Origin: Clostridiales bacterium Firm_04
GTDB taxonomy: Bacteria; Bacillota; Clostridia; Oscillospirales; Ruminococcaceae
Reading direction: 5' to 3'
DNA length: 64,000 nucleotides
Assembly: GCA_001603005.1 (NCBI GenBank)
Contig: LVAJ01000030.1
Location: 186,001-250,000, forward strand
Shown here: in pieces, positions 33,118-41,749 of the stretch
Layout: the number at the start of each line of letters is the position of its first letter
Numbering within the stretch: the first letter of the stretch is position 1
Notes under the pieces: model-generated
The model's input: only the letters and a program-made list of their open reading frames with translations
Databases searched by the model: none
Told to the model about the DNA's origin: nothing
Program-made: the position numbers and the translations under genes

Positions 33118-33767
33118 GCCTGCTCCTCTCTGCGGTTCGGGTTCAGCAGCTCCGCAGGCAGATGCGACACGCTGTTTTTCCGTATGAGCTTCCAGCCGGT
33201 CTCGCTGTCGTATTCGACCTGCGAAACGGCGGTGTTATCCGCCCAGCCGACGTCATTCAGGCGCGTGCGGTCGCCAAATTCCGCAAAGCACAGGAAATTG
33301 AGGATTGCGCAGCCGTGCGAGCAGACCGCGATCGTTTTTCCTGCATGCGCCTGCACAATGCGCAGCATGACGTCCGCCATGCGCTGATAGAGCGCGGACA
33401 TCGCCTCGCCGTTCGGCGCCTGAAAATCCCAGATCCGCTCATTCCAGACCTGAATCTCTGCGGGGAATTTCTCCGCAAGATCTGCAAGCGGGATGCCTTC
33501 CCAGTCGCCGCCGTCCAGCTCGTGCAGATCATAGACCGGAATCATTTCCAGATGATGATACTGATTGAGCGCCTCGGCAGTTGCCTTTGTGCGCTTCCAC
33601 GGGCTGTAACAGATGACGTCCAGCGGGATATCGCGGAACCGCTCTGCGAGAAGCTGCGTCTGCCGGACGCCCTTTTCGGTCAGCGCGGTGTCAAAAGTGC
33701 CCTGAAAATGCGGCAGCACATTGGCTTCCGATTCGCCGTGCCGGATCAGATAGACCGTTGTTACCAC
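33114..33767 (-). CDS. Histidine phosphatase family protein
   Basis: 217 residues. VYLIRHGESEANVLPHFQG carries the catalytic His of the phosphoglycerate mutase-like superfamily. The second His is in IAVCSHGCAILNF, and the acid residue in HELDGGDWEG. LTEKGVRQTQLLAERF is typical. The substrate is unknown (a small phosphorylated metabolite is likely). The gene overlaps pyrD by 7 bases and ruvX by 4. Confidence 0.9.
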   Translation of the reverse strand: MVTTVYLIRHGESEANVLPHFQGTFDTALTEKGVRQTQLLAERFRDIPLDVICYSPWKRTKATAEALNQYHHLEMIPVYDLHELDGGDWEGIPLADLAEKFPAEIQVWNERIWDFQAPNGEAMSALYQRMADVMLRIVQAHAGKTIAVCSHGCAILNFLCFAEFGDRTRLNDVGWADNTAVSQVEYDSETGWKLIRKNSVSHLPAELLNPNRREEQA

Positions 33768-34672
33768 GGCTTCACGCTTCCGGTCAGTTCGGCGGCAGTT
33801 GCGATATGATTGCTGTCGAGCCAGTCATTGAGCTCGTCGATGATGCGCAGCGGGGCATAGGGATCCTGCACGATCGCCGTGCCGACCTGCACCGCCGATG
33901 CACCTGCCATGAGCATTTCGGCAGCATCCTCGCCGGATGCGACGCCGCCCATGCCGATGACCGGCAGGCTGACCGCATTTGCGACCTGCCAGACCATGCG
34001 CACAGCGACCGGAAAAACTGCCGGTCCGGAGAATCCGCCCATATTGTTATGCAGGATCGGTCTGCGCGTTCTTAGGTCGATGCGCATGCCGAGCAGCGTA
34101 TTGATGAGAGACAGCGCATCCGCGCCCTCTGCCTCGACCGCCTTTGCGATCTCGGTGATGCTGGTGACATTCGGGCTGAGCTTGACGCAGAGCGGCTTTT
34201 TCGTTGCCGCGCGGACTGCCTTTGTCACCTGTGCAGCCGCCGTGCAGGACGTACCGAACGCGGCGCCGCCCAGCTTGACATTCGGGCAGGAGATGTTCAG
34301 CTCGATCATATGCACATCGGTCTTGTCGAGCTTTGCTGCGACCTCCGCGCATTCCTCTGCCGTCGAGCCGGCGATATTCGCGAGAATGACCGTGTCGCAG
34401 GCGAGCAGATGCGGCAGTTCCTTTTCAATGAATGCGTCAATGCCGGGATTCTGCAAGCCGACGGAATTGAGCATGCCCATTGTCGTTTCCGCGACGCGCG
34501 GCGAGAGATTGCCGGTGCGCTTTGTGCCGGTCGTGCCCTTTGTGGCGATGCCGCCGAGCCGCGAAAGATCATAGAATTGTTCGTATTCACGCCCGTATCC
34601 GAACACACCCGATGCCGGAATGACCGGATTCTTGAACGGGATTCCGCAGATGTTGACAGAAAGATCAGCCAT
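33761..34672 (-). CDS. pyrD: Dihydroorotate dehydrogenase B, catalytic subunit
   Basis: 303 residues. Class 1B motifs: NICGIPFKNPVIPASGVFGYG at the start, IELNISCPNVKLGG with the catalytic Cys, KLSPNVTSI, LINTLLGMRID and GGVASGEDAAEMLMAGASAVQVGTA (FMN phosphate site). It oxidises dihydroorotate, passing electrons to PyrK and NAD+. Start overlaps the PyrK stop by one base. Confidence 0.95.
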   Translation of the reverse strand: MADLSVNICGIPFKNPVIPASGVFGYGREYEQFYDLSRLGGIATKGTTGTKRTGNLSPRVAETTMGMLNSVGLQNPGIDAFIEKELPHLLACDTVILANIAGSTAEECAEVAAKLDKTDVHMIELNISCPNVKLGGAAFGTSCTAAAQVTKAVRAATKKPLCVKLSPNVTSITEIAKAVEAEGADALSLINTLLGMRIDLRTRRPILHNNMGGFSGPAVFPVAVRMVWQVANAVSLPVIGMGGVASGEDAAEMLMAGASAVQVGTAIVQDPYAPLRIIDELNDWLDSNHIATAAELTGSVKPW

Positions 34673-35460
34673 TACCAGATCACCTCCTGTGCGTTGAAGA
34701 CGGGACCGTTTTTGCAGACATGCGTATACTGTTCATCGCCGTTCGCATCCTTTGTGCGGCAGGCGCAGACCAGACATGCACCGATGCCGCAGCCCATGCG
34801 CTCCTCCAGCGAAACCTGACAAGGGATCTCATATGTTTCTGCGAGCGCAGCGGTCGCTTTCAGCATCGGGAGCGGACCGCAGGCGCAGATCAGCGCGGGC
34901 TTTTCCGCTTTGATTTCTTCTTCGAGCGGCAGCGTCACAAGACCGAATCGTCCCGCGGAGCCGTCATCGGTGCAGAGGATCGTTTTTGCGCCTGCTGCTG
35001 CAAAATCGTCCTGCAAAATGACCGCATCCCGATTGCGGAAGCCGGAAATGACGACTGCCTTCGCGCCGGAATACTGCGCGAGCGGGAGCATGGGCGGTGT
35101 GCCGATGCCGCCGCCGACGAGGATCACGCGGGCATCCTGTCCGGGCAGCGTAAAGCCGTGACCGAGCGGCGCGAGCATGTTGACCGTATCGCCTGCGCGC
35201 AGCTCCGAGAGCGCTTTGGTACCCTTGCCGCGCACCTCAAAGACGATGCGGAGCGTACCGGCATTCTTGTCGATGCCGCAGATGGAGATCGGTCTGCGGA
35301 GCGTAAAGCCGCCGTCCGGCAGCAGATTGACGAACTGTCCGGGCACTGCTTTTGCAGCAACATCGGGACATTCGATGACCATGCTCCATGCAGCGGCGGT
35401 CAGCTGTTCCATGCTGCGGATCCGGTATGTCAGTTTTTCGGTATACTTGTCCTGTTTCAT
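34672..35460 (-). CDS. pyrK: Dihydroorotate dehydrogenase B, electron-transfer subunit
   Basis: 262 residues. FAD domain: PGQFVNLLPDGGFTLRRPISICGI. NAD domain: VILVGGGIGTPPMLPLA and ICACGPLPMLKA. A C-terminal [2Fe-2S] Cys cluster lies in EERMGCGIGACLVCACRTKD and VCKNGPVF. Pairs with the catalytic subunit encoded next. Confidence 0.95.
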   Translation of the reverse strand: MKQDKYTEKLTYRIRSMEQLTAAAWSMVIECPDVAAKAVPGQFVNLLPDGGFTLRRPISICGIDKNAGTLRIVFEVRGKGTKALSELRAGDTVNMLAPLGHGFTLPGQDARVILVGGGIGTPPMLPLAQYSGAKAVVISGFRNRDAVILQDDFAAAGAKTILCTDDGSAGRFGLVTLPLEEEIKAEKPALICACGPLPMLKATAALAETYEIPCQVSLEERMGCGIGACLVCACRTKDANGDEQYTHVCKNGPVFNAQEVIW

Positions 35461-35502
35461 TTTTCACCCATTCTTTCAGGCAAATTCAAAGGTATCGCTT
35501 TG

Positions 35503-36027
35503 TCAAAAGCCATTATGCTTTTGCAGCATTCCGAGCACGCGGTTTTCGCGTTCGATGACGACCGGCAGCTGCGAATCCGGCTTCTGATCCGGATGCGGAT
35601 GTGTCAGGTTGACGTCCCGCGCATGCGCTGCGGTCACAAATTCGAGCGTAAAGCGCTCCTCTGCTTCGTAATCATCGAGCATCTGCGCGGCGGTGAGATC
35701 AGATACTTCGCAGAAATAATAGTAGTTCTCCTGCAAAAAGAGATCCTCATTCCAGCCGCGCTGGAGCCGGCGCACCATGCCGAATGCACGGATGCTTTCG
35801 GGCAGGACGCGCAGTCCAGTCTCCTCGCGCACCTCGCGGATGAGCGCCTGTTCATGCGTTTCATCCGGCTCGATGCCCCCGCCGGGAAATTTATAATAGT
35901 CATATTTCAGGCTGTGCACCATCGCGAGCCTGCCGTCCCGCACGATGATTCCGCGCACGGACGGACGGCGCGTGACGGTGCCGCCTGTGATATAATCTTT
36001 TTTGTCGATCTCAAAGAGTATGCGCAT
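35503..36027 (-). CDS. NUDIX hydrolase
   Basis: 174 residues. The Nudix box GGGIEPDETHEQALIREVREETGLRV (G-x5-E-x7-R-E-x2-E-E) lies near residues 50-74 and is complete. Flanking residues KYDYYKFPG and the C-terminal strand are typical of ADP-ribose/NTP-type members. The substrate is unknown. It sits between pyrF and pyrK on the same strand, 6 bases after the pyrF stop, so it is co-expressed with pyrimidine synthesis. Confidence 0.88.
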   Translation of the reverse strand: MRILFEIDKKDYITGGTVTRRPSVRGIIVRDGRLAMVHSLKYDYYKFPGGGIEPDETHEQALIREVREETGLRVLPESIRAFGMVRRLQRGWNEDLFLQENYYYFCEVSDLTAAQMLDDYEAEERFTLEFVTAAHARDVNLTHPHPDQKPDSQLPVVIERENRVLGMLQKHNGF

Positions 36028-36033
36028 GCGAAA

Positions 36034-36954
36034 TCAGAGCTTGCTGTAAGTGTTGAGATCCTCGCGCATGCGGATCGCCTCTCTGCGGGCTGCACCTGCG
36101 AAATCGCGCTCATCGCAGCCCTCTTTCTTATAGGCGCAGAGGATCGCGCGGGAGCTGTTGACGATCGCGCCGAGACCGTTCTCATCAAAGCCGCCTGCGA
36201 TGCCCGCAGCACCGCCGCCCTGTGCGCCGTAGCCCGGCACAAGGAACATCGTGTGCGGCAGACGCTTGCGCAGCTCGGTGAGCTGCTCCGGATAGGTCGC
36301 GCCGACCACCGCGCCGACTGCGCTGTAGCCGTAGGTGCCGACTGTCTCCGCGCCCCATTCTTCGCACTTGTCGCCCATTCTGGCATAGAGCGGCACGCCG
36401 TCGATCAGCAGATCCTGAAATTCGCCGGAAGACGGATTCGAGGTCTTGCAGAGCACAAAGATGCCCTTGTCGCGCTCCTTGCAGACGCCCAGCAGCGGCG
36501 AGATGCCGTCCGTGCCGAGGTAGCCGTTGACCGTCAGTGCATCCGCACCGAACGGTTCGCACTCCGTCCCGCCGATCATGCAGGAGCCGAGGTGTGCAGC
36601 GGTATATGCTTCCATGGTCGCGCCGATGTCATTGCGCTTGCCGTCCGTGATGACATACATGCCCTTGAGCTTTGCATAGCGGATCGTGCGCTCCATGGTC
36701 TTGACGCCGTGGTGTCCGTACATTTCATAGTATGCAGCCTGAAGCTTGACCGCCGGCACGATATCGCACAGCGCGTCAATCAACATCTGATTATACCGGA
36801 AGATCGCCTTGGAAGCGGCTTTGAGCGTTTCGCCGTCCTCCTCCAGAAAGCTCTTGCGGATGTAATCCGGAACATAGTCCAGCTTGGGATCGAGACCTGC
36901 AACGGTCGGATTTTTCATGCTGATGATCTTTGCAATCAGACGGTCAAATGACAT
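36034..36954 (-). CDS. pyrF: Orotidine 5'-phosphate decarboxylase, type 2
   Basis: 306 residues from the ATG at 36954 (AAAAGGGGAAACGAACC upstream); the frame extends far upstream through the promoter, but that is not coding. Type 2 signatures: PTVAGLDPKLDYVP, VITDGKRNDIGATMEAYTAAH (catalytic Lys/Asp), and MFLVPGYGAQGGGAAGIA. Makes UMP from OMP. First gene of the operon pyrF-NUDIX-pyrK-pyrD-phosphatase-ruvX. Confidence 0.95.
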   Translation of the reverse strand: MSFDRLIAKIISMKNPTVAGLDPKLDYVPDYIRKSFLEEDGETLKAASKAIFRYNQMLIDALCDIVPAVKLQAAYYEMYGHHGVKTMERTIRYAKLKGMYVITDGKRNDIGATMEAYTAAHLGSCMIGGTECEPFGADALTVNGYLGTDGISPLLGVCKERDKGIFVLCKTSNPSSGEFQDLLIDGVPLYARMGDKCEEWGAETVGTYGYSAVGAVVGATYPEQLTELRKRLPHTMFLVPGYGAQGGGAAGIAGGFDENGLGAIVNSSRAILCAYKKEGCDERDFAGAARREAIRMREDLNTYSKL

Positions 36955-36989
36955 GGTTCGTTTCCCCTTTTCGTTCAGATTTTTGTGTG

Positions 36990-37015
36990 CGTACCGCCGG
37001 AATCCATAGTACGCA
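36990..37015. promoter_or_regulatory. Leader hairpin of the pyr operon
   Basis: GCGTAC ... GTACGC arms in the short leader between the pyr promoter and pyrF. It does not match the PyrR-binding consensus as I know it. Its role is open. Confidence 0.3.
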
Positions 37016-37020
37016 ATCAT

Positions 37021-37050
37021 ATTATACCACATCAAGCCCGAAACAGTCAA
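37021..37050 (-). promoter_or_regulatory. pyr operon sigma-A promoter
   Basis: Minus strand TTGACT (37045-37050), 18 bp, TATAAT (37021-37026). Confidence 0.8.
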
Positions 37051-37096
37051 GTGAAAAACGGGATTTGACACCGCAGAACCGGATTTCCGTTCCGGC

Positions 37097-37152
37097 ATCC
37101 GGCACCGTTCGGACAGAGACACTGCCCGCAGCGGATGCCGGTTTTTTATAAT
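37097..37152 (+). terminator. Orphan terminator hairpin between pyr and oad promoters
   Basis: CCGGCATCCG / CGGATGCCGG stem followed by TTTTTTATAATG on the plus strand. No gene lies upstream on that strand: pyrF is transcribed away. An alternative pairing CCGGAT / ATCCGG just 5' of it could compete. It could end a short RNA or be a repeat remnant, as the loop contains CACTGCCCGCAGCGG. Confidence 0.5.
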
Positions 37153-37221
37153 GTTCTGATTTTTCGGGAAAAATGCCAATTTTGCAGCAAATGCCGTATC
37201 GGAAATTTCTTTTATCAGCAC

Positions 37222-37250
37222 TTGCGTTTTTTGAGAAAATAGAGTATAAT
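37222..37250 (+). promoter_or_regulatory. oadGB sigma-A promoter
   Basis: TTGCGT (37222-37227), 17 bp, TATAAT (37245-37250), 36 bases before the oadG start. Confidence 0.8.
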
Positions 37251-37285
37251 AGATATGTATGTAAAAAAGTGAGGGAGGTCTTTCC

Positions 37286-37732
37286 ATGTACATCAATCCC
37301 GCTGCTCTGGCGGAAAAGGTTCTGCGAGGAACCGAAAAGCTTGACGGCACACAGATCACGGCAATGACGATCATCGGTTTGCTGGTCGTTTTCTTTGCGC
37401 TGCTGATCCTTGTCGCATTCCTTTACTGCTCCGGCTCGATCTTCAAAGCAGCAAAACCTGCGCAGAAAAAGCCTGCGGAACAGAAGTCTGCTCCGGCAAA
37501 ACCCGCGCCGAAGCCGGCAGCTCCGGTGAAAGCAGCTGCGGCGCCTGCACCGGCAGCGGCGGCAGAGGATGAGAGCGAGGTCATTGCTGTCATCATGGCT
37601 GCGATCTCCGCGATGAGCGCAGCAGACGGCAAGCAGTACCGTGTCAGATCCGTGACGCCGGTCACACGCGGCGGCTCCGGACGCTCTGCATGGGCGCAGG
37701 CAGGTATTGCAGATCTGACCAGACCGTTCTGA
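37286..37732 (+). CDS. OadG-family sodium pump decarboxylase subunit
   Basis: 148 residues. One TM segment near residues 27-50 (MTIIGLLVVFFALLILVAFLY), then an Ala/Pro/Lys-rich linker (about 55-95) and a short C-terminal domain (EVIAVIMAAISAMSAADGKQYRVRSV). This is the gamma/delta subunit layout that holds the complex together. GGGAGG precedes the ATG. oadB follows by 43 bases. No carboxyltransferase alpha subunit and no biotin carrier gene lies in the window. Confidence 0.85.
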   Translation: MYINPAALAEKVLRGTEKLDGTQITAMTIIGLLVVFFALLILVAFLYCSGSIFKAAKPAQKKPAEQKSAPAKPAPKPAAPVKAAAAPAPAAAAEDESEVIAVIMAAISAMSAADGKQYRVRSVTPVTRGGSGRSAWAQAGIADLTRPF

Positions 37733-37775
37733 ACCCGCACAGATATACAAAATAAAAAATTGGAGGACTGAAACC

Positions 37776-38987
37776 GTGCAAGGCGTTATCGACTTTTTCA
37801 CCAATACCCTCGGCGGTCTTTGGTCAGACAGCGGATTGCATGCGCTGTTTGCTCAGGGCGGCTGGAAGAATCTGATCATGATTCTGGTTTCCTTTGTGTT
37901 TATGTATCTGGCAATTGCCAAGGGCTTTGAGCCGCTGCTGCTGCTGCCGATCTCGTTCGGCATGCTGCTGACGAACCTGCCGATGGCAGGGCTGTATCAT
38001 CCGGAGCTCTGGGTGCTCGTGGACGGGCATGTGAACTACGGAGAGGTATTAAAAGACGGCGGATTGCTGGATATACTATATTTAGGCGTCAAGCTGCAAT
38101 TATATCCCCCGCTTATTTTCCTCGGCATCGGATGTATGACAGACTTCTCCCCGCTGATCGCGAACCCCAAGAGCTTCCTGCTCGGTGCTGCGGCACAGGG
38201 CGGTATCTTCTTTACCTTTGTTGTGGCAGGTCTGCTCGGCTTTACCGCTGCGGAAGCCGGATCCATTGCGATCATCGGCGGCGCGGACGGCCCGACTGCG
38301 ATCTATGTTTCCACCCGACTGCTGACAGGCGGCGGTGCGATCACCACGGGTAATATCGCGCTGGCTGCATATACTTATATGGCGCTTGTTCCGATCATTC
38401 AGCCGCCGATCATGCGCGCGCTGACCTCGAAGAAGGAACGCTCCGTCAAAATGGAGCAGCTCAGAACCGTTTCCAAGACCGAGAAGATCATCTTCCCGAT
38501 CGCGGTTACGATCATCGTTTCGCTGCTCGTGCCGTCCGCAGCACCGCTCGTCGGCATGCTGATGTTCGGCAACCTGCTGAAAGAATCCGGTGTGGCAGCA
38601 AGACTGATCGACACCGCACAGAACGCACTGATGAACATTATCACGATCTTCCTCGGCGTTTCCGTCGGTGCAACGACCAAGGCTGACCAGATCATCAATC
38701 TGAAGTTCGGCGGCGTTATGCTGCTGGGCGTTATCGCCTTCTCGCTCGGTACGACCTGCGGTCTGATCTTCGGCAAGATCATGTACAAGGTCACGGGCGG
38801 CAAGGTCAATCCGCTGATCGGTTCCGCGGGCGTTTCCGCTGTGCCGATGGCTGCACGTATCTCCCAGAAGGTCGGCGCAGAGACCGATCCGACCAACTTC
38901 CTGCTGATGCACGCAATGGGCCCGAATGTTGCCGGCGTCATCGGCTCTGCCGTTGCGGCAGGTGTGCTGCTCTCCGTCATCGGATAA
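37776..38987 (+). CDS. Sodium-translocating decarboxylase beta subunit
   Basis: 403 residues, about nine TM segments. FLGIGCMTDFSPLIANP, GSIAIIGGADGPTAIYVSTRL and the C-terminal GSAGVSAVPMAARISQKVG are hallmark segments of OadB/GcdB/MmdB. It carries out decarboxylation of carboxybiotin coupled to Na+ export. It starts with GTG, supported by TTGGAGGACTGAAACC. Which acid the enzyme uses (oxaloacetate, methylmalonyl-CoA or glutaconyl-CoA) depends on the missing alpha subunit. Confidence 0.93.
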   Translation: MQGVIDFFTNTLGGLWSDSGLHALFAQGGWKNLIMILVSFVFMYLAIAKGFEPLLLLPISFGMLLTNLPMAGLYHPELWVLVDGHVNYGEVLKDGGLLDILYLGVKLQLYPPLIFLGIGCMTDFSPLIANPKSFLLGAAAQGGIFFTFVVAGLLGFTAAEAGSIAIIGGADGPTAIYVSTRLLTGGGAITTGNIALAAYTYMALVPIIQPPIMRALTSKKERSVKMEQLRTVSKTEKIIFPIAVTIIVSLLVPSAAPLVGMLMFGNLLKESGVAARLIDTAQNALMNIITIFLGVSVGATTKADQIINLKFGGVMLLGVIAFSLGTTCGLIFGKIMYKVTGGKVNPLIGSAGVSAVPMAARISQKVGAETDPTNFLLMHAMGPNVAGVIGSAVAAGVLLSVIG

Positions 38988-39007
38988 GCACAAAGCTGAA
39001 TAATGGA

Positions 39008-39070
39008 AAAGAGGCGGCAGGTGTCTCCGGATCCGGTTTTCGGAGCACGGGGGCATTTGCCGCCTTTTCA
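39008..39070 (+). terminator. Terminator after oadB
   Basis: AAAAGAGGCGGCA(G)GTG ... GCATTTGCCGCCTTTT long stem with an inner TCCGG/CCGG..GGA pairing, ending in TTTT. Confidence 0.75.
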
Positions 39071-39116
39071 GGCATAACCTGTACACCCTCTTTTTACAAC
39101 TGGTTTGGAGGTATTT

Positions 39117-41732
39117 ATGAAAGAATATCCGATTGTTGATACCGTTGATACGCTCAAGGATCTGCTTGCCCGCGTCAAAAAGGCGCAGGAGCAGTTTGCG
39201 GCGTATTCGCAGGAGCAGGTCGATGCGATCTTCCGCGCGGCTGCGATCGCTGCGAATCAGGCGCGTATCCCGCTCGCGAAAATGGCGGTCGAGGAGACCG
39301 GCATGGGCGTCATGGAAGACAAGGTGATCAAGAATCACTTTGCTTCGGAGTATATCTACAACGCCTACCGCGACACCAAAACCTGCGGCGTGATCGAGCG
39401 CAACGAGTCGATGGGTACGATGCGCATTGCCGAGCCGATCGGCGTGATCGCAGCGGTCATTCCGACCACGAACCCGACTTCGACCGCGATCTTCAAAACG
39501 CTGATCACCCTGAAAACCCGAAACGGCATCATCATCTCGCCGCATCCGCGTGCAAAGGAATCGACCATTGCAGCTGCAAAGATCGTTGCAGAGGCGGCAT
39601 ACAAGGCGGGCGCGCCGGAAGGTCTGATCGGCTGGATCGACAAGCCCTCGCTCGATATGACGAATACCGTCATGAAGTATTCGGATATCATTCTCGCGAC
39701 CGGCGGTCCGGGCATGGTGCATGCGGCATATTCGAGCGGCAAGCCGGCAGTCGGCGTCGGCGCGGGCAATACGCCGGCGATCATCGACGATACTGCCGAT
39801 ATCACGCTCGCAGTCAATTCGATCATCCATTCCAAGACCTTTGACAACGGCATGATCTGCGCATCCGAGCAGTCCACGATCGTGCTCGACAAGATCTATG
39901 ACAAGGTCAAAAAGGAGTTCATCGCACGCGGCTGCTACTTCCTCAAAGACGACGAGATCGACAAGGTGCGGCATACCATTATTATCAACGGCTCGGTCAA
40001 TGCCAAGATCGTCGGACAGAAGGCACATACCATTGCAGCGCTTGCGGGCGTCGATGTGCCGGAGGATACCAAGATCCTGATCGGTGAGGTCGAAAGCGTC
40101 GATATCACCGAGGAATTTGCACATGAAAAGCTCTCGCCGGTGCTGGCAATGTACCGCGCAAAGAATTTTGAGGAAGCGATGCAGAAGGCGGAGCGCCTGA
40201 TCGCGGACGGCGGCTACGGACATACCTCGTCCGTCTACCTCAATGCCGTGACCGAGCGTGCCAAGATCGACGCAATGGCAGAGCGCATGAAGACCTGCCG
40301 CATCGTCGTGAATACGCCTTCCTCGCACGGCGGCATCGGTGATCTCTACAATTTCAATATGGCACCGTCGCTGACACTGGGCTGCGGCTCGTGGGGCGGC
40401 AATTCCGTCAGCGAAAATGTCGGTGTCAAGCATCTGCTCAATATCAAAACTGTTGCCGAGAGGAGAGAGAATATGCTCTGGTTCCGTGCGCCGGAAAAGG
40501 TCTATATCAAGCAGGGCTGCCTGCCCGTCGCACTCGATGAGCTCGGCAAGGTCATGCACAAAAAGCGTGCGTTCATCGTCACGGACAGCTTCCTGTTCCA
40601 GAACGGCTATACCAAGCCGATCACCGATAAGCTGAATCAGCTCGGCATCGTGCACAGCACCTTCTTCGAGGTCGCACCGGATCCGACGCTCGCATCCGCG
40701 AAAAAGGGCGCAGAGCTCCTGACCGCATTCCAGCCGGATGTCATCATCGCGGTCGGCGGCGGCTCGGCAATGGATGCCGCAAAGATCATGTGGGTGCTCT
40801 ATGAGCATCCGGATGTCGATTTCCTCGACATGGCAATGCGGTTCAGCGATATCCGCAAGCGTATCTACACGTTCCCGCACATGGGCGACAAGGCATATTT
40901 CATCGCGATCCCGACCTCTGCCGGCACCGGCTCCGAGGTCACGCCGTTCGCAGTCATCACCGACGAGACAACCGGCGTCAAGTATCCGCTGGCAGACTAT
41001 GAGCTGCTGCCGAAAATGGCGATCGTGGACTGCAACATGATGAAGACCGCGCCGAAGGGACTGACCTCGGCATCCGGCATTGACGTTGCAACGCATGCAC
41101 TCGAAGCATATGCCTCGATGATGGCGACCGACTATACGGACGGGCTTGCGATCCGCTCGCTGAAGCTGGTGTTCGAGAATCTCCCGAAAACCTATCAGAA
41201 CGGCGCAAAGGACGAAAAGGCATGGGAGAACATGGCGAATGCCGCAACGCTCGCCGGTATGGCATTTGCAAATGCATTCCTCGGCGTCTGCCACTCCATG
41301 GCGCATAAGCTCGGCGCATTCCACCATATTCCGCACGGCGTCGCGAATGCACTGATGCTCGAACAGGTGCTCCGGTTCAATTCTGCCGAAGTGCCGCCGA
41401 AAATGGGCACCTTCCCGCAGTACGGCTATCCGCACACGCTCGCACGCTATGCAGAAATTGCCGCGGCAGTCGGCATCAAGGGCAAAACCGATCAGGACAA
41501 GCTCGAAGCACTGATCAAGGCGCTCAACGATCTGAAAACAACGATCGGCATTCCGAACAGCATCAAGGAATGGGGCATTGACGAGGAGGCGTTCCTCGCA
41601 CGGCTGGACGAGATGTCCGAGCAGGCATTCGACGACCAGTGCACCGGCGCAAACCCGCGTTATCCGCTGGTCAGCGAGATCCGTCAGATGTATCTGAATG
41701 CATATTACGGCAATAACAGCGAACCTGTATAA
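39117..41732 (+). CDS. adhE: Bifunctional aldehyde-alcohol dehydrogenase AdhE
   Basis: 871 residues, full length. The N-terminal half is acetaldehyde-CoA dehydrogenase with the catalytic Cys in FDNGMICASEQST. Residues about 455-871 are iron-dependent alcohol dehydrogenase: VIIAVGGGSAMDAAKIMW, then the metal His residues in CHSMAHKLGAFHHIPHGVANA. It reduces acetyl-CoA to ethanol with two NADH, the main redox sink in fermentation. The ATG at 39117 follows TTTGGAGGTATTT. No Rex-type operator (TTGTGA..TCACAA) is visible upstream. Confidence 0.97.
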   Translation: MKEYPIVDTVDTLKDLLARVKKAQEQFAAYSQEQVDAIFRAAAIAANQARIPLAKMAVEETGMGVMEDKVIKNHFASEYIYNAYRDTKTCGVIERNESMGTMRIAEPIGVIAAVIPTTNPTSTAIFKTLITLKTRNGIIISPHPRAKESTIAAAKIVAEAAYKAGAPEGLIGWIDKPSLDMTNTVMKYSDIILATGGPGMVHAAYSSGKPAVGVGAGNTPAIIDDTADITLAVNSIIHSKTFDNGMICASEQSTIVLDKIYDKVKKEFIARGCYFLKDDEIDKVRHTIIINGSVNAKIVGQKAHTIAALAGVDVPEDTKILIGEVESVDITEEFAHEKLSPVLAMYRAKNFEEAMQKAERLIADGGYGHTSSVYLNAVTERAKIDAMAERMKTCRIVVNTPSSHGGIGDLYNFNMAPSLTLGCGSWGGNSVSENVGVKHLLNIKTVAERRENMLWFRAPEKVYIKQGCLPVALDELGKVMHKKRAFIVTDSFLFQNGYTKPITDKLNQLGIVHSTFFEVAPDPTLASAKKGAELLTAFQPDVIIAVGGGSAMDAAKIMWVLYEHPDVDFLDMAMRFSDIRKRIYTFPHMGDKAYFIAIPTSAGTGSEVTPFAVITDETTGVKYPLADYELLPKMAIVDCNMMKTAPKGLTSASGIDVATHALEAYASMMATDYTDGLAIRSLKLVFENLPKTYQNGAKDEKAWENMANAATLAGMAFANAFLGVCHSMAHKLGAFHHIPHGVANALMLEQVLRFNSAEVPPKMGTFPQYGYPHTLARYAEIAAAVGIKGKTDQDKLEALIKALNDLKTTIGIPNSIKEWGIDEEAFLARLDEMSEQAFDDQCTGANPRYPLVSEIRQMYLNAYYGNNSEPV

Positions 41733-41749
41733 TAAAGGAGGCATCATCA

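Noticed and set aside
36955-37374. N-terminal extension of pyrF by an in-frame upstream region
   Set aside because: It would run through the promoter; the protein from 36954 begins exactly at the family start with a good RBS.
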